DNA from: Larsenimonas suaedae
Lineage (GTDB): Bacteria > Pseudomonadota > Gammaproteobacteria > Pseudomonadales > Halomonadaceae
Reading direction: 5' to 3'
Assembly: GCF_023712105.1 (NCBI RefSeq)
Contig: NZ_JAMLJI010000004.1
Span: 124,001-188,000, forward strand
DNA: 64,000 nucleotides
Positions 1 through 8,457 of this stretch are shown here, piece by piece. A program made the position numbers and the translations under genes. The notes beneath the pieces are model-generated. The model was given only the letters and a program-made list of their open reading frames with translations. It made no database searches and had not been told where the DNA came from. How positions within the stretch are numbered: position 1 is the stretch's first letter; each line of letters opens with the position of its first letter.

Positions 1-975
1 GCGGTTGGCCACGGCGCGCAGCACCGCGTCACCGAGGCGGTGGCCGAAGGTGTCGTTGATGGCTCTGAACCGGTCCAGATTGATGAACAGGACTGCCAGC
101 CCGTCCGCGACCGGCAGCTGGGCATCGAGACGCTCCTCGAACAAAATGCGGTTCGGAAGGTGCGTCAGGGGATCCCGGTGAACACGGTCCTTCAGATCAA
201 GGTTGGCTTGATGCAAGGACGCCGCGAGCCGGGCATTGCGTGAGCCCAGATGAGCGTCGTAGATCGCCATCATCAACGCGGCCAGCAGGATGCACGTGGC
301 GATCACGGCCGTTGTGATGGCAAGCTCCACGGGCGTAATGCCGCTTTGAACGTGCGCCATGATGCTGTTCGGCATGATCGCGGCGGCCATGCCGGTGTAG
401 TGCATACCGGAAATGCCAACGGCCATGACCATCGCCGCTGACAGGCGTTGCCATAAGGGGGCACGGCCGGTGGCCGGTGACAGATAAAAGGATAGCCACA
501 GGGCAACGCCTGAGGCCGAAACCGCAATGGCCGCGGACAGCAGGAAGAGGCCAGGACGATAGGCAATGGCTTCGGTAGTAATCATTGCCATCATGCCGAC
601 GTAATGCATCAGGCAGATGCCGACACCCATGACCATCGACCCCGCGATCAGCCTGAATCGATTGAGCTGCCCGGTCTGCACGATAAACAGGGCCAGGGCC
701 GACGTCAGGATGGCGGCGCCCAGAGACACCGCCGTCAGCGCCAGGTTGTAGCCTGCGTATTCGGCGGTATCCATGGCAAGCATTCCGATGAAATGCATGG
801 CCCAGATGCCGGTACCCATGGCAAAGGCGCCGCCGCCGAGCCAGACCAGGCTGGCCCGCCCTGTCGTGACGCGAACGCGCCCGGCCAGATCAAGCGCGGT
901 CAAAGAGGCCAGACCCGCCACGGCAAAGGATAAAACGACCAGGCTAATGTTATACGTCGCAGCAAAGTAGCCCAT
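1..975 (-). CDS. MHYT-GGDEF membrane signalling protein (3' end outside window)
   Basis: Membrane-bound sensor and diguanylate cyclase-type protein, read from ATG at 975 to the window edge (325 codons visible). The N-terminal part has about seven hydrophobic segments carrying three copies of the MHYT signature (MHFIGM, MHYVGM, MHYTGM), the hallmark of the MHYT domain proposed to bind a metal and sense a diatomic gas. The last visible residues (about 280-325: DPLTHLPNR, then INLDRFRAINDTFGH) are the start of a GGDEF domain; the GG(D/E)EF signature itself and any EAL domain lie beyond base 1. It probably makes, or with an EAL domain degrades, cyclic di-GMP at the inner membrane. The family call is firm; the activity cannot be judged without the C-terminus. 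Confidence 0.93.
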   Translation of the reverse strand, partial: MGYFAATYNISLVVLSFAVAGLASLTALDLAGRVRVTTGRASLVWLGGGAFAMGTGIWAMHFIGMLAMDTAEYAGYNLALTAVSLGAAILTSALALFIVQTGQLNRFRLIAGSMVMGVGICLMHYVGMMAMITTEAIAYRPGLFLLSAAIAVSASGVALWLSFYLSPATGRAPLWQRLSAAMVMAVGISGMHYTGMAAAIMPNSIMAHVQSGITPVELAITTAVIATCILLAALMMAIYDAHLGSRNARLAASLHQANLDLKDRVHRDPLTHLPNRILFEERLDAQLPVADGLAVLFINLDRFRAINDTFGHRLGDAVLRAVANR

Positions 976-1514
976 TCACAAGACTCTGTACGTTGAAATA
1001 ACCCGCGGGCATTTCATTGATTCTGGTTGTTATCTCAGACAGCTAATGTCGACCGATGGCGCTTAATATTTAGAGCGGTCAATCAGCGTCGCCGGTGCGA
1101 ATGTGGCCCCAGTAGTACCAGAACAAATGTCGCCCAACAATTAATTAATTTAATGCGTGTTGTTTTCAATAAGATATTATTTTATTTTAATTGATGTTGT
1201 TTTTTTATAATTTTATTTTTTTTAGATTTCGTTCATGTTTGTTTTTTTGAGGTGGGGTTTAACTTTAAAAATAATTAAATATTGATTTTTTGTTCCCGTT
1301 TCGAGGCTGTTTATTCTCAATTGAAGGCGCATATAGGCGTGTAAGTTGTGGCACGTAATTATGCTGCTGAAGTGGTGATGCTTTTACTTTGCTGAGAGGA
1401 GGCGTAACGAAAAGCATATATCGTATCTACTTAATAAGTGATTTTGCTCATAACCTTATGATTTACTGATGCCAAGCGGTAACGATTTTTTTCATCGACT
1501 GGAGCTTCTGGTTC
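976..1514. other. gene-free stretch with an extremely AT-rich core
   Basis: No supportable gene. About 1130-1320 is a low-complexity AT-rich block with many T runs, far below the GC content of everything around it. It separates the chromosomal MHYT-GGDEF gene from the defence block. It may be a promoter or silencer-binding region or the edge of an acquired segment. No inverted repeats, attachment site or transposase remnant could be recognised. Confidence 0.7.
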
Positions 1515-1913
1515 ATGGCGCCTTCCTCCAATTTCGAGTTTCTGGCAGAGCACGACCCCCTTCTTGTCGAGCTGGCGACCGCTGCGGAATGCAGTTTTTC
1601 GAGCGATCCCAATACCACCCTGATAAAGCTGCGCCAGTTGGGTGAGGCCATCGCCCAGCATATTGCGGCCCTCTCCGGCATCGCGTTTGACGGGCAGACC
1701 AGCCAGGCCGACCTGCTCTACCGTCTGAACCGCGAGCTGCGCCTGGAGCCCCAGGTCAATGAGCTTTTTCATACCCTGCGCATCGCCCGGGAACTGGCGA
1801 TCTGGTTTCATCAACCCTCCGGTTCTGCGGATACGCGCTTCAAGCCCTGCCCTTTCGTGGCGCCTGCTGTGTCAATCAGTCGACAGACCGTATCGAGCGA
1901 AGAGCGCATATAG
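1515..1913 (+). pseudogene. decayed N-terminal fragment of a type I restriction HsdR-like protein
   Basis: The 132-residue product aligns over most of its length with the N-terminus of the HsdR encoded at 2121 (SSNF-FL--HD-LLV-LA--AE, DPNTTL-K-RQLGE, DLL--L---LRL). It is then missing about 26 residues, exactly the part carrying the GNxxAH motif of the DUF4145/HEPN-like domain, before resuming at a -LA-WFH- block. The reading frame ends soon after, with no endonuclease or helicase part. Identity to the intact copy is only moderate, so this is not a fresh duplication; a remnant of an older or replaced restriction system is more likely. It could also be a stand-alone small DUF4145 protein, but the internal deletion argues against that. 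Confidence 0.7.
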
Positions 1914-2120
1914 CTCGATCAGCGTTTAATGAGGTCGGCTGAAAGACGCTGACTGTGTTCCTGGTCGGAATTAATGAGCTATTCATGAGGCGTTCTACCC
2001 CGATCACTCGGCTGGGTTAGAAAACAATTCATGTTGAATTCCAATATTAGTAACCTGTTTGATCTGAGGTAGTCTGACGGATATAGGGTTTCCCACTGTT
2101 GATGCAGAGGATAATTGCGC

Positions 2121-5100
2121 GTGGCCAGCAGCAACTTCGATTTTCTGGAACATCACGATGAGCTTTTGGTTCGTCTGGCTCGAACCGCCGAAGCCTGCTT
2201 CGTTCCTGACCCCAATACCACCTTGCTCAAAATGCGTCAGCTTGGTGAAGAGTTGGCGAGAACCATCGCATCCCGCCTGGGCGTAGACTCAGGCAGTGAT
2301 ATCAAACAGATCGATCTACTGCGAGAGCTCGATAACACCCTTCGTCTGGATCAACAGATAAAAGACGCGTTTCACAGTTTGAGAAAGCTGGGTAACTGCG
2401 CCGCCCACGATGTGACGTCATCCAATCACCGGGATGCATTAAAAGCGCTTCAGGTAGGGCATGCGCTGGCCATGTGGTTTCATCTCCAATTTGGTGGTGC
2501 AAAGGCCCAGGGCTTTAAAACCAAGGCATTCATGAAGCCCGAGGATCCTTCTGCCAGAGTTCGGAGTCTCGAAGAACAGATTCTGGAACTTCAGAAGCAA
2601 CACCTTTCCACCAAGGATCGTCTTACCCAAACCGAAGCACTTAAAGAAGCAGAGGCCCTGAAGGCCGATGCTGAAAGACAGCGTGCCGAGCGCATGGCGA
2701 CCGAAAGCAAGGTGTGGGAAGACGTGGCCGCCGAGCATGAAGCGACCCTTGAAAGGTACCGGGCCAAGATGAATGCCGCGAACATTCACTATTTTCGTAC
2801 ATTCACACAACAGCCACCGGAAGAGCAGGCTGTACAAATCAGTAGCGTCGAGAAGTCGACGCTGCAGCTCAGTGAAGTGGAAACTCGCGTCCTGATCGAT
2901 GAGCAGCTTATCGAAGCGGGCTGGAACGCGGACAGCGTCAATCTCACGTATTCTGCTGGCGCGCGCCCTGTACCCAACCAAGACCGGGCCATTGCCGAAT
3001 GGCCGACTGCCTTCGGCCCCGCCGACTATGTCCTCTTTATGGGGCTGGTACCTGTCGCCGTAGTGGAGGCTAAAAAGAGCGCCAAAAACGTCTACAGCAG
3101 CATCGACCAGGCCAAGCGTTATGCCAGGGGGCTACAGGAAAAAGAGGCGTTTACCATTGAAACGCACTACGGCGAGTTTCGTGTGCCGTTGGTGTTTGCA
3201 ACCAACGGCCGGCCCTATCTGAAACAACTGGAGCAGGAAAGTGGTATCTGGTTTCTGGACGTGCGAGACAACACCAACCGACGTCGAGCGCTCAACGGCT
3301 GGTATTCGCCACAGGAAATAAAAACCTATCTTCGACAAACTCCTCAGCAGGCTGAAGATGAATTGGAGGCCATGGGGTTCGACTATCACCTTGCCCTGCG
3401 CGACTACCAGATCAAGGCCATTCGAGCGGTCGAGCAGCGTATCAGGCAGGGGGAAAACACAGCTCTGGTTGCCATGGCAACCGGCACAGGCAAGACCAAA
3501 ACAGCCATTGCCATGGTCTACCGGTTTCTCAAGGCCGAACGTTTCCGCCGTGTCCTTTTTCTGGTGGATCGGTCTGCGCTGGGCGTTCAGGCCACCGATG
3601 ACTTCGGTGAAGTACGGCTGGAAAACCTCAATACCTTCGCAGAAACCTTTGACGTCATGGGAATGGCGCCCAACAAGACACCCAAGGCAATACCGGAGGA
3701 CGCTACCAAGGTGCATGTCGCGACGGTCCAGGGGCTGGTCAAGCGACTCCTTTATCCATCCGATGGCGCAGCGCGACCCGGTGTTGGTCAATATGACTGC
3801 ATCATCGTGGATGAATGCCACCGCGGCTATCTGCTGGATCGTGAACTCGGCGAGACCGAGTTGGTGTTTCGAGATCAGAAGGACTACCAGTCAAAGTATC
3901 GCAGCGTCATCGACTACTTCGATGCCTTCAAGATTGGCCTGACAGCGACCCCCGCCCTGCACACGACCGATATTTTTGGTGCGCCTGCGTTTACCTACAG
4001 CTACACGGAAGCCGTGCTGGATGGCTACCTCAACGATCACCTTCCGCCCATTCGAATACGTACAAAACTGTCCGAAGAGGGCATCTCCTACAAGGTGAAT
4101 GAAGAGGTCAAGGTTTACGACGTCTCCACTAACGCAATCGAAACCTATAACACGCCTGACGAGCTGAACTTTGATGTCAGCGATTTCAACCGCAAGGTGA
4201 TCGCGCCCGAGTTCACAGGCGTCGTTACTCGGTGGTTGATCGAAAGCGACTCAATTGACCCTTACTCACCGGCGAAAACGCTGGTCTTCTGCGTAACAGA
4301 CAAGCATGCCGATGAAGTGGTGGAAGCATTCAAGGCCGCTATCGAACATTATCACGGTGTCGTTGAAGACGACGCCGTGCAGAAGATTACCGGGGCCAGT
4401 GACAAGCCGCTGGAAAAGATTCGAAGCTACAAAAACGACCGATTGCCCAATATTGCCGTCACGGTCGATTTGATGACGACAGGGGTCGATGTGCCCGCCA
4501 TCTCTAATCTGGTGTTTCTGCGCCGGGTGAATAGCCGAATTCTGTTTGAACAGATGCTGGGCCGTGCGACTCGGCTATGCCCTGATATCAGCAAGGGGCC
4601 GTTTCGAATCTACGACGCCGTGGATATCTACAAGCAGCTTGAAAACGTGAACACCATGAAGCCGGTGGCCACCAAGGCGGATATTGACTTCAAGGATCTT
4701 GAAGATGACATGACGCGCGACAGCGCCCCAGAGCTTCAGGACCTGGCTCGGAAACAGTTCATCTCAAAGCTGCAGGTCAAAAAGAATTATCTGCTCCCCG
4801 AGCAGGCGGACAAATTCGAAACCATTGCTGGCAAGCCCCCTGGTGAATTTGCCCGGGAGCTCAAGACCATGCCGGTCTCGCAACTGGCCAGATGGTTCAC
4901 CAATAACCCGGGGCTTGGCGAGCTTCTTGATGCCAAAGTGACCAGTGGAGGCCATTGGCGGCCTGATGTCGTGATTCACGAAGGCGAGGATGAGGTGACT
5001 GGCACCACGACGGGCTATGGCGCCGGACAGAAACCGGAAGACTACCTGAAAGCCTTCGAAGCGTACGTCAACGCCAACAGCAATCGACTGGCGGCGCTTC

Positions 5101-5528
5101 AAACCGTGATTCATCGCCCGTGGGAGCTCACTCGGCAAAGCCTGAAAGAGCTCGCCGTCGAACTCGAGCGCAACAAGTTTCGCGAGCAGGATCTGCAGAT
5201 CGCCTGGGGGGAACTGACCCAGGAAGAGATTGCCGCCAGGATCATCGGGTTCATTCGCCGAGCGGCACTGGGCGAGCCTCTGGTCCCCTGGGAGCAACGG
5301 GTTGATAATGCGCTGGAAACGATTCTCGAGAGTCAGCCCTGGAAGACCCCGCAGCGCGATTGGCTCAAGCTGATCGCAAAGCAAATGAAGGCCACCCTCA
5401 TCGTGGATGAAGCCGCGCTGAATCAGGGGCCATTCAAAGCCCAGGGCGGCATCAAACGCGCCAATAAGCTTTTTGACCGGCCCGTCACCGATATTCTCAC
5501 ACAGTTCAACCAAGCGCTCTGGGCGTGA
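2121..5528 (+). CDS. hsdR: type I restriction enzyme R subunit (HsdR)
   Basis: Motor and nuclease subunit of a type I restriction-modification complex, translocating and cutting unmodified DNA. Order: DUF4145/HEPN-like domain (about 1-135, GNCAAHD), coiled coil (about 145-215), PD-(D/E)XK endonuclease with D302 and E316-A-K318, SF2 helicase with Walker A GTGTGKT (K458), DECH box (D564), GLTATPA and QMLGRATR, then an EcoEI-type C-terminal domain. The length (1135 aa) is usual. GTG at 2121 is preferred: it has AGAGG ten bases upstream and matches where the neighbouring fragment starts; TTG at 2115 is the alternative. First gene of a tightly packed R-M-S operon, its stop overlapping the possible GTG start of hsdM. 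Confidence 0.95.
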   Translation: MASSNFDFLEHHDELLVRLARTAEACFVPDPNTTLLKMRQLGEELARTIASRLGVDSGSDIKQIDLLRELDNTLRLDQQIKDAFHSLRKLGNCAAHDVTSSNHRDALKALQVGHALAMWFHLQFGGAKAQGFKTKAFMKPEDPSARVRSLEEQILELQKQHLSTKDRLTQTEALKEAEALKADAERQRAERMATESKVWEDVAAEHEATLERYRAKMNAANIHYFRTFTQQPPEEQAVQISSVEKSTLQLSEVETRVLIDEQLIEAGWNADSVNLTYSAGARPVPNQDRAIAEWPTAFGPADYVLFMGLVPVAVVEAKKSAKNVYSSIDQAKRYARGLQEKEAFTIETHYGEFRVPLVFATNGRPYLKQLEQESGIWFLDVRDNTNRRRALNGWYSPQEIKTYLRQTPQQAEDELEAMGFDYHLALRDYQIKAIRAVEQRIRQGENTALVAMATGTGKTKTAIAMVYRFLKAERFRRVLFLVDRSALGVQATDDFGEVRLENLNTFAETFDVMGMAPNKTPKAIPEDATKVHVATVQGLVKRLLYPSDGAARPGVGQYDCIIVDECHRGYLLDRELGETELVFRDQKDYQSKYRSVIDYFDAFKIGLTATPALHTTDIFGAPAFTYSYTEAVLDGYLNDHLPPIRIRTKLSEEGISYKVNEEVKVYDVSTNAIETYNTPDELNFDVSDFNRKVIAPEFTGVVTRWLIESDSIDPYSPAKTLVFCVTDKHADEVVEAFKAAIEHYHGVVEDDAVQKITGASDKPLEKIRSYKNDRLPNIAVTVDLMTTGVDVPAISNLVFLRRVNSRILFEQMLGRATRLCPDISKGPFRIYDAVDIYKQLENVNTMKPVATKADIDFKDLEDDMTRDSAPELQDLARKQFISKLQVKKNYLLPEQADKFETIAGKPPGEFARELKTMPVSQLARWFTNNPGLGELLDAKVTSGGHWRPDVVIHEGEDEVTGTTTGYGAGQKPEDYLKAFEAYVNANSNRLAALQTVIHRPWELTRQSLKELAVELERNKFREQDLQIAWGELTQEEIAARIIGFIRRAALGEPLVPWEQRVDNALETILESQPWKTPQRDWLKLIAKQMKATLIVDEAALNQGPFKAQGGIKRANKLFDRPVTDILTQFNQALWA

Positions 5529-7141
5529 CCCGAAGCGCCAACCACATGAAGTCGATGCCGCATATGAATACCCCCAACCTCGTCGCCAAGCTCTGGAATC
5601 TCTGTAATCTGCTGCGCGACGATGGCGTGACCTATCACGAATACATCACCGAGCTGACCTATCTGGTCTTTCTCAAGATGGTGGAAGAAACCGGCCAGGA
5701 TGAGCTGTTGCCGGCCGACAACACCTGGACGGACCTCGAGCACCAGAACTCCGCCAGCCGGCTGGAGTTCTACAAGAAAATGCTGGTCGATCTCGGCAAC
5801 CACGGCTCCCAGATCACCCAGGCCATCTACAACAACGCCCACACCGTCATCCGCAAACCGGCAACGCTTGACAAGCTGGTCACCGAAATCGACAAGCTCG
5901 ATTGGTACAGTGCCCGCCAGGAAGGTCTGGGCGATATGTACGAAGGTCTGCTCGAGATCAACGCCAGCGAGAAGAAGTCCGGCGCGGGCCAATACTTCAC
6001 TCCGCGTGTTCTGATCAACGCCATGGTCACGCTGATGCAGCCGACTCTGGACGATGTGATCGTGGATCCGACGGCCGGCACCGGCGGCTTTCTGATCAGC
6101 GCCCACCATCGTATCTGTGCCACCAACGACGTCGACGCATTGGATGAAGCGGCCTACGACCGCTACCAGCATAAAACCTTCTTCGGCATGGAGTTCGTGC
6201 CGGATACTCGCCGCCTGGCGTTGATGAATCTGATGCTGCACGACATCGCCATCGACGATCACCACGCCGGCATCCTGTTTGGCGATACCCTCAGCAACGA
6301 AGGCAAGCAACTGCCCAAGGCCTCACTGCTGCTTGCCAACCCGCCCTTTGGCACCAAGCAGGGCGGTGGTCTCCCCACCAGGGATGATCTGCTGTTCTAC
6401 AGCGGCAACAAGCAGCTGGCGTTTTTGCACTTGATGTATCACATAATGCTCAAGCCCGGCGGCCGCGCCGCCGTGGTACTGCCGGACAACGTGCTGTTCG
6501 AGGCCGGCACAGGCGCTCAGATACGCCGCGACCTGATGGAAAAGTGCAACCTGCACACCATTCTGCGCCTGCCCACCGGCATCTTTTACGCCGCAGGCGT
6601 CAAAACCAACGTGCTGTTTTTCTCAAAGCCGGAAGACCCCACTCAGGACAAGGGCAACACGAAACACGTCTGGGTCTATGACCTGCGTACCAACATGCCG
6701 AGCTTCGGCAAGCGCACCCCCTTCACGGAAAAGCACCTCGAACCGTTCGAAGCCGTGTTCGGTAGTGATCCCAACGGCCAAAGCCCCCGCCAGGAAGGCG
6801 AGTGGTCGTTCAACGCGGATGACATTGCCGTTGATCTTGATGCCACGGAGGAAAACCAGGGCGTAAATGACGACCGCCTCGCCAAATCCCGCTGGCGCTG
6901 CTTCTCCCGCGAGTGGATTCGCGACACCAAGGGGGGTTCGCTCGACATCAGCTGGCTCAAGGACAAGGACAGCGTCGATGCCGCTGACCTACCCGCGCCC
7001 GAGGTGCTGGCCGGGGAAGCCATGAGCGAACTGGTACAGGCGCTGGGCGAGCTGGACGGGCTGATGCGCGCGCTGGGCGCCGAGGATGAGGCTGATGGGC
7101 AACGGGTGTTGGTGCAGGAAATGATGGGTAGGGGGGAATGA
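5525..7141 (+). CDS. hsdM: type I restriction-modification DNA methyltransferase (HsdM)
   Basis: Adenine-N6 methyltransferase subunit that modifies the site chosen by HsdS and is needed for restriction as well. After an HsdM N-terminal helical domain comes SAM-binding motif I, DPTAGTGGF (from residue 181), and catalytic motif IV, NPPF (from residue 272), as in N6-adenine methyltransferases. The GTG at 5525 overlaps the hsdR stop as GTGA, implying coupling. Family resemblance begins at the in-frame ATG 5564 (MNTPNLVAKLWNL), and ATGs at 5546 and 5555 are also possible, so the start is uncertain. The stop overlaps hsdS. Confidence 0.95.
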   Translation: MTRSANHMKSMPHMNTPNLVAKLWNLCNLLRDDGVTYHEYITELTYLVFLKMVEETGQDELLPADNTWTDLEHQNSASRLEFYKKMLVDLGNHGSQITQAIYNNAHTVIRKPATLDKLVTEIDKLDWYSARQEGLGDMYEGLLEINASEKKSGAGQYFTPRVLINAMVTLMQPTLDDVIVDPTAGTGGFLISAHHRICATNDVDALDEAAYDRYQHKTFFGMEFVPDTRRLALMNLMLHDIAIDDHHAGILFGDTLSNEGKQLPKASLLLANPPFGTKQGGGLPTRDDLLFYSGNKQLAFLHLMYHIMLKPGGRAAVVLPDNVLFEAGTGAQIRRDLMEKCNLHTILRLPTGIFYAAGVKTNVLFFSKPEDPTQDKGNTKHVWVYDLRTNMPSFGKRTPFTEKHLEPFEAVFGSDPNGQSPRQEGEWSFNADDIAVDLDATEENQGVNDDRLAKSRWRCFSREWIRDTKGGSLDISWLKDKDSVDAADLPAPEVLAGEAMSELVQALGELDGLMRALGAEDEADGQRVLVQEMMGRGE

Positions 7142-8457
7142 TGCCTTTTATTCCAGCAGAATGGGTGCGGATAAAAGCGGCAACTGGTTTTAGTCAAATT
7201 TCTACAACAGGAAAGAAGGTTAAAACTAAAGACTGTTTAAAGGTTGGTAAATTCCCTGTTATTGATCAAGGGCAAAGTGCGGTTGCAGGTTACGTTGATG
7301 ATCCTAATAAATTGATCACCATATCTAAACCGATAATTGTATTCGGCGATCATACTCGAGCAATAAAGTGGGTCGATTTTAATTTTGTGCCTGGGGCGGA
7401 TGGTACTAAAGTCCTTCAACCAGATATGTATCTCTTGCCACGTTTCGCATATTTTCAAATGCGAGCGTTAGAAATACCCGATAAAGGTTACTCACGACAT
7501 TTTAAATTTCTAAAAGAGCTGGACTTTGCAGTTCCCCCCCCCGCCGAACAAAAGGTCATCGCAGACACCCTCGACACCCTGCTGGCGCAAGTGGACAGCA
7601 CCAAAGCCCGCCTCGAACGTATTCCCGAGATTCTCAAGCGCTTTCGCCAATCCGTGCTCGCTGCGGCGGTGAGTGGGCGGTTGACGGAGGAGTGGCGAAA
7701 TTCCCAAAGGTTGACTGATTGGTTGAAAACCAATTTAGGTGAGTTAGTCGACAAAGTTGAAGCAGGTAAAAACCTAAAATGTATCGAAGTGCCACCTAAT
7801 AAAAATGAATATGGGATCATTAAAATTAGTGCTGTTACTTGGGGGGTTTACGATGAAGATCAGAGCAAAACTCTGCCCGATAAAAATCAGTTTCTTGAAA
7901 CACGAAGAATAAAAATAGGCGACTTTCTGATATCTCGAGCTAATACAATAGAGCTGTTAGGCAATCCTGTTATCGTTCATAAAGTAACAAGAAATCTTAT
8001 GCTTAGCGATAAAGTGCTTCGTCTTCAGATGAACGATGAAGACAAGCGATGGGTTGATATGTTCCTCCGTTCCATAGCTGGTCGTAAAGAAGTACAAGAC
8101 CGTTCAACTGGCAATCAGATGTCGATGCGTAATATCGGGCAAAAAGCACTTTTGCAGATTCCAATACCCAAACCTTCCTATGAAGAACAAACCGAAATAG
8201 TTCGCCGGGTCGATCAGCTCTTCGCCTATGCCGACACCGTCGAGCGCCAGGTCAATAGCGCCTTGGAGCGCGTTAACCAGCTCACCCAATCCATCCTCTC
8301 TAAAGCCTTTCGCGGCGAGCTGACCGCGCAATGGCGAGCCGATAACCCTGAGCTGATCAGTGGTGACAACAGCGCCGAGGCGCTGCTGGAACGCATCCAG
8401 GCCGAGCGCGCGGCGCAGGCGCCGAAAAAACGCACGCGGAAAAAGGCGACGACATGA
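7138..8457 (+). CDS. hsdS: type I restriction-modification specificity subunit (HsdS)
   Basis: DNA-recognition subunit with two target-recognition domains (about residues 1-130 and 195-345), each followed by a conserved helical spacer (PPPAEQKVIADTLDTL... and PKPSYEEQTEIVRRVDQL...). The recognition domains are much more AT-rich than the spacers, as is usual for exchangeable hsdS segments. ATGA overlap with the hsdM stop shows translational coupling. At the junction of the first domain and the central spacer lies a run of nine C (7534-7542), a potential slippage site. The recognised DNA sequence cannot be predicted from this reading. Confidence 0.95.
   Translation: MMPFIPAEWVRIKAATGFSQISTTGKKVKTKDCLKVGKFPVIDQGQSAVAGYVDDPNKLITISKPIIVFGDHTRAIKWVDFNFVPGADGTKVLQPDMYLLPRFAYFQMRALEIPDKGYSRHFKFLKELDFAVPPPAEQKVIADTLDTLLAQVDSTKARLERIPEILKRFRQSVLAAAVSGRLTEEWRNSQRLTDWLKTNLGELVDKVEAGKNLKCIEVPPNKNEYGIIKISAVTWGVYDEDQSKTLPDKNQFLETRRIKIGDFLISRANTIELLGNPVIVHKVTRNLMLSDKVLRLQMNDEDKRWVDMFLRSIAGRKEVQDRSTGNQMSMRNIGQKALLQIPIPKPSYEEQTEIVRRVDQLFAYADTVERQVNSALERVNQLTQSILSKAFRGELTAQWRADNPELISGDNSAEALLERIQAERAAQAPKKRTRKKATT
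7534..7542 (+). repeat. nine-base C homopolymer inside hsdS
   Basis: Nine consecutive C encode the PPP of the conserved PPPAEQ motif at the start of the central spacer. Gain or loss of one base would shift the frame and leave HsdS with only its first recognition domain. Confidence 0.9.

Noticed and set aside
1431-1814. 127-residue ORF on the - strand opposite the HsdR relic
   Set aside because: Antisense shadow of a frame with clear HsdR similarity on the other strand.
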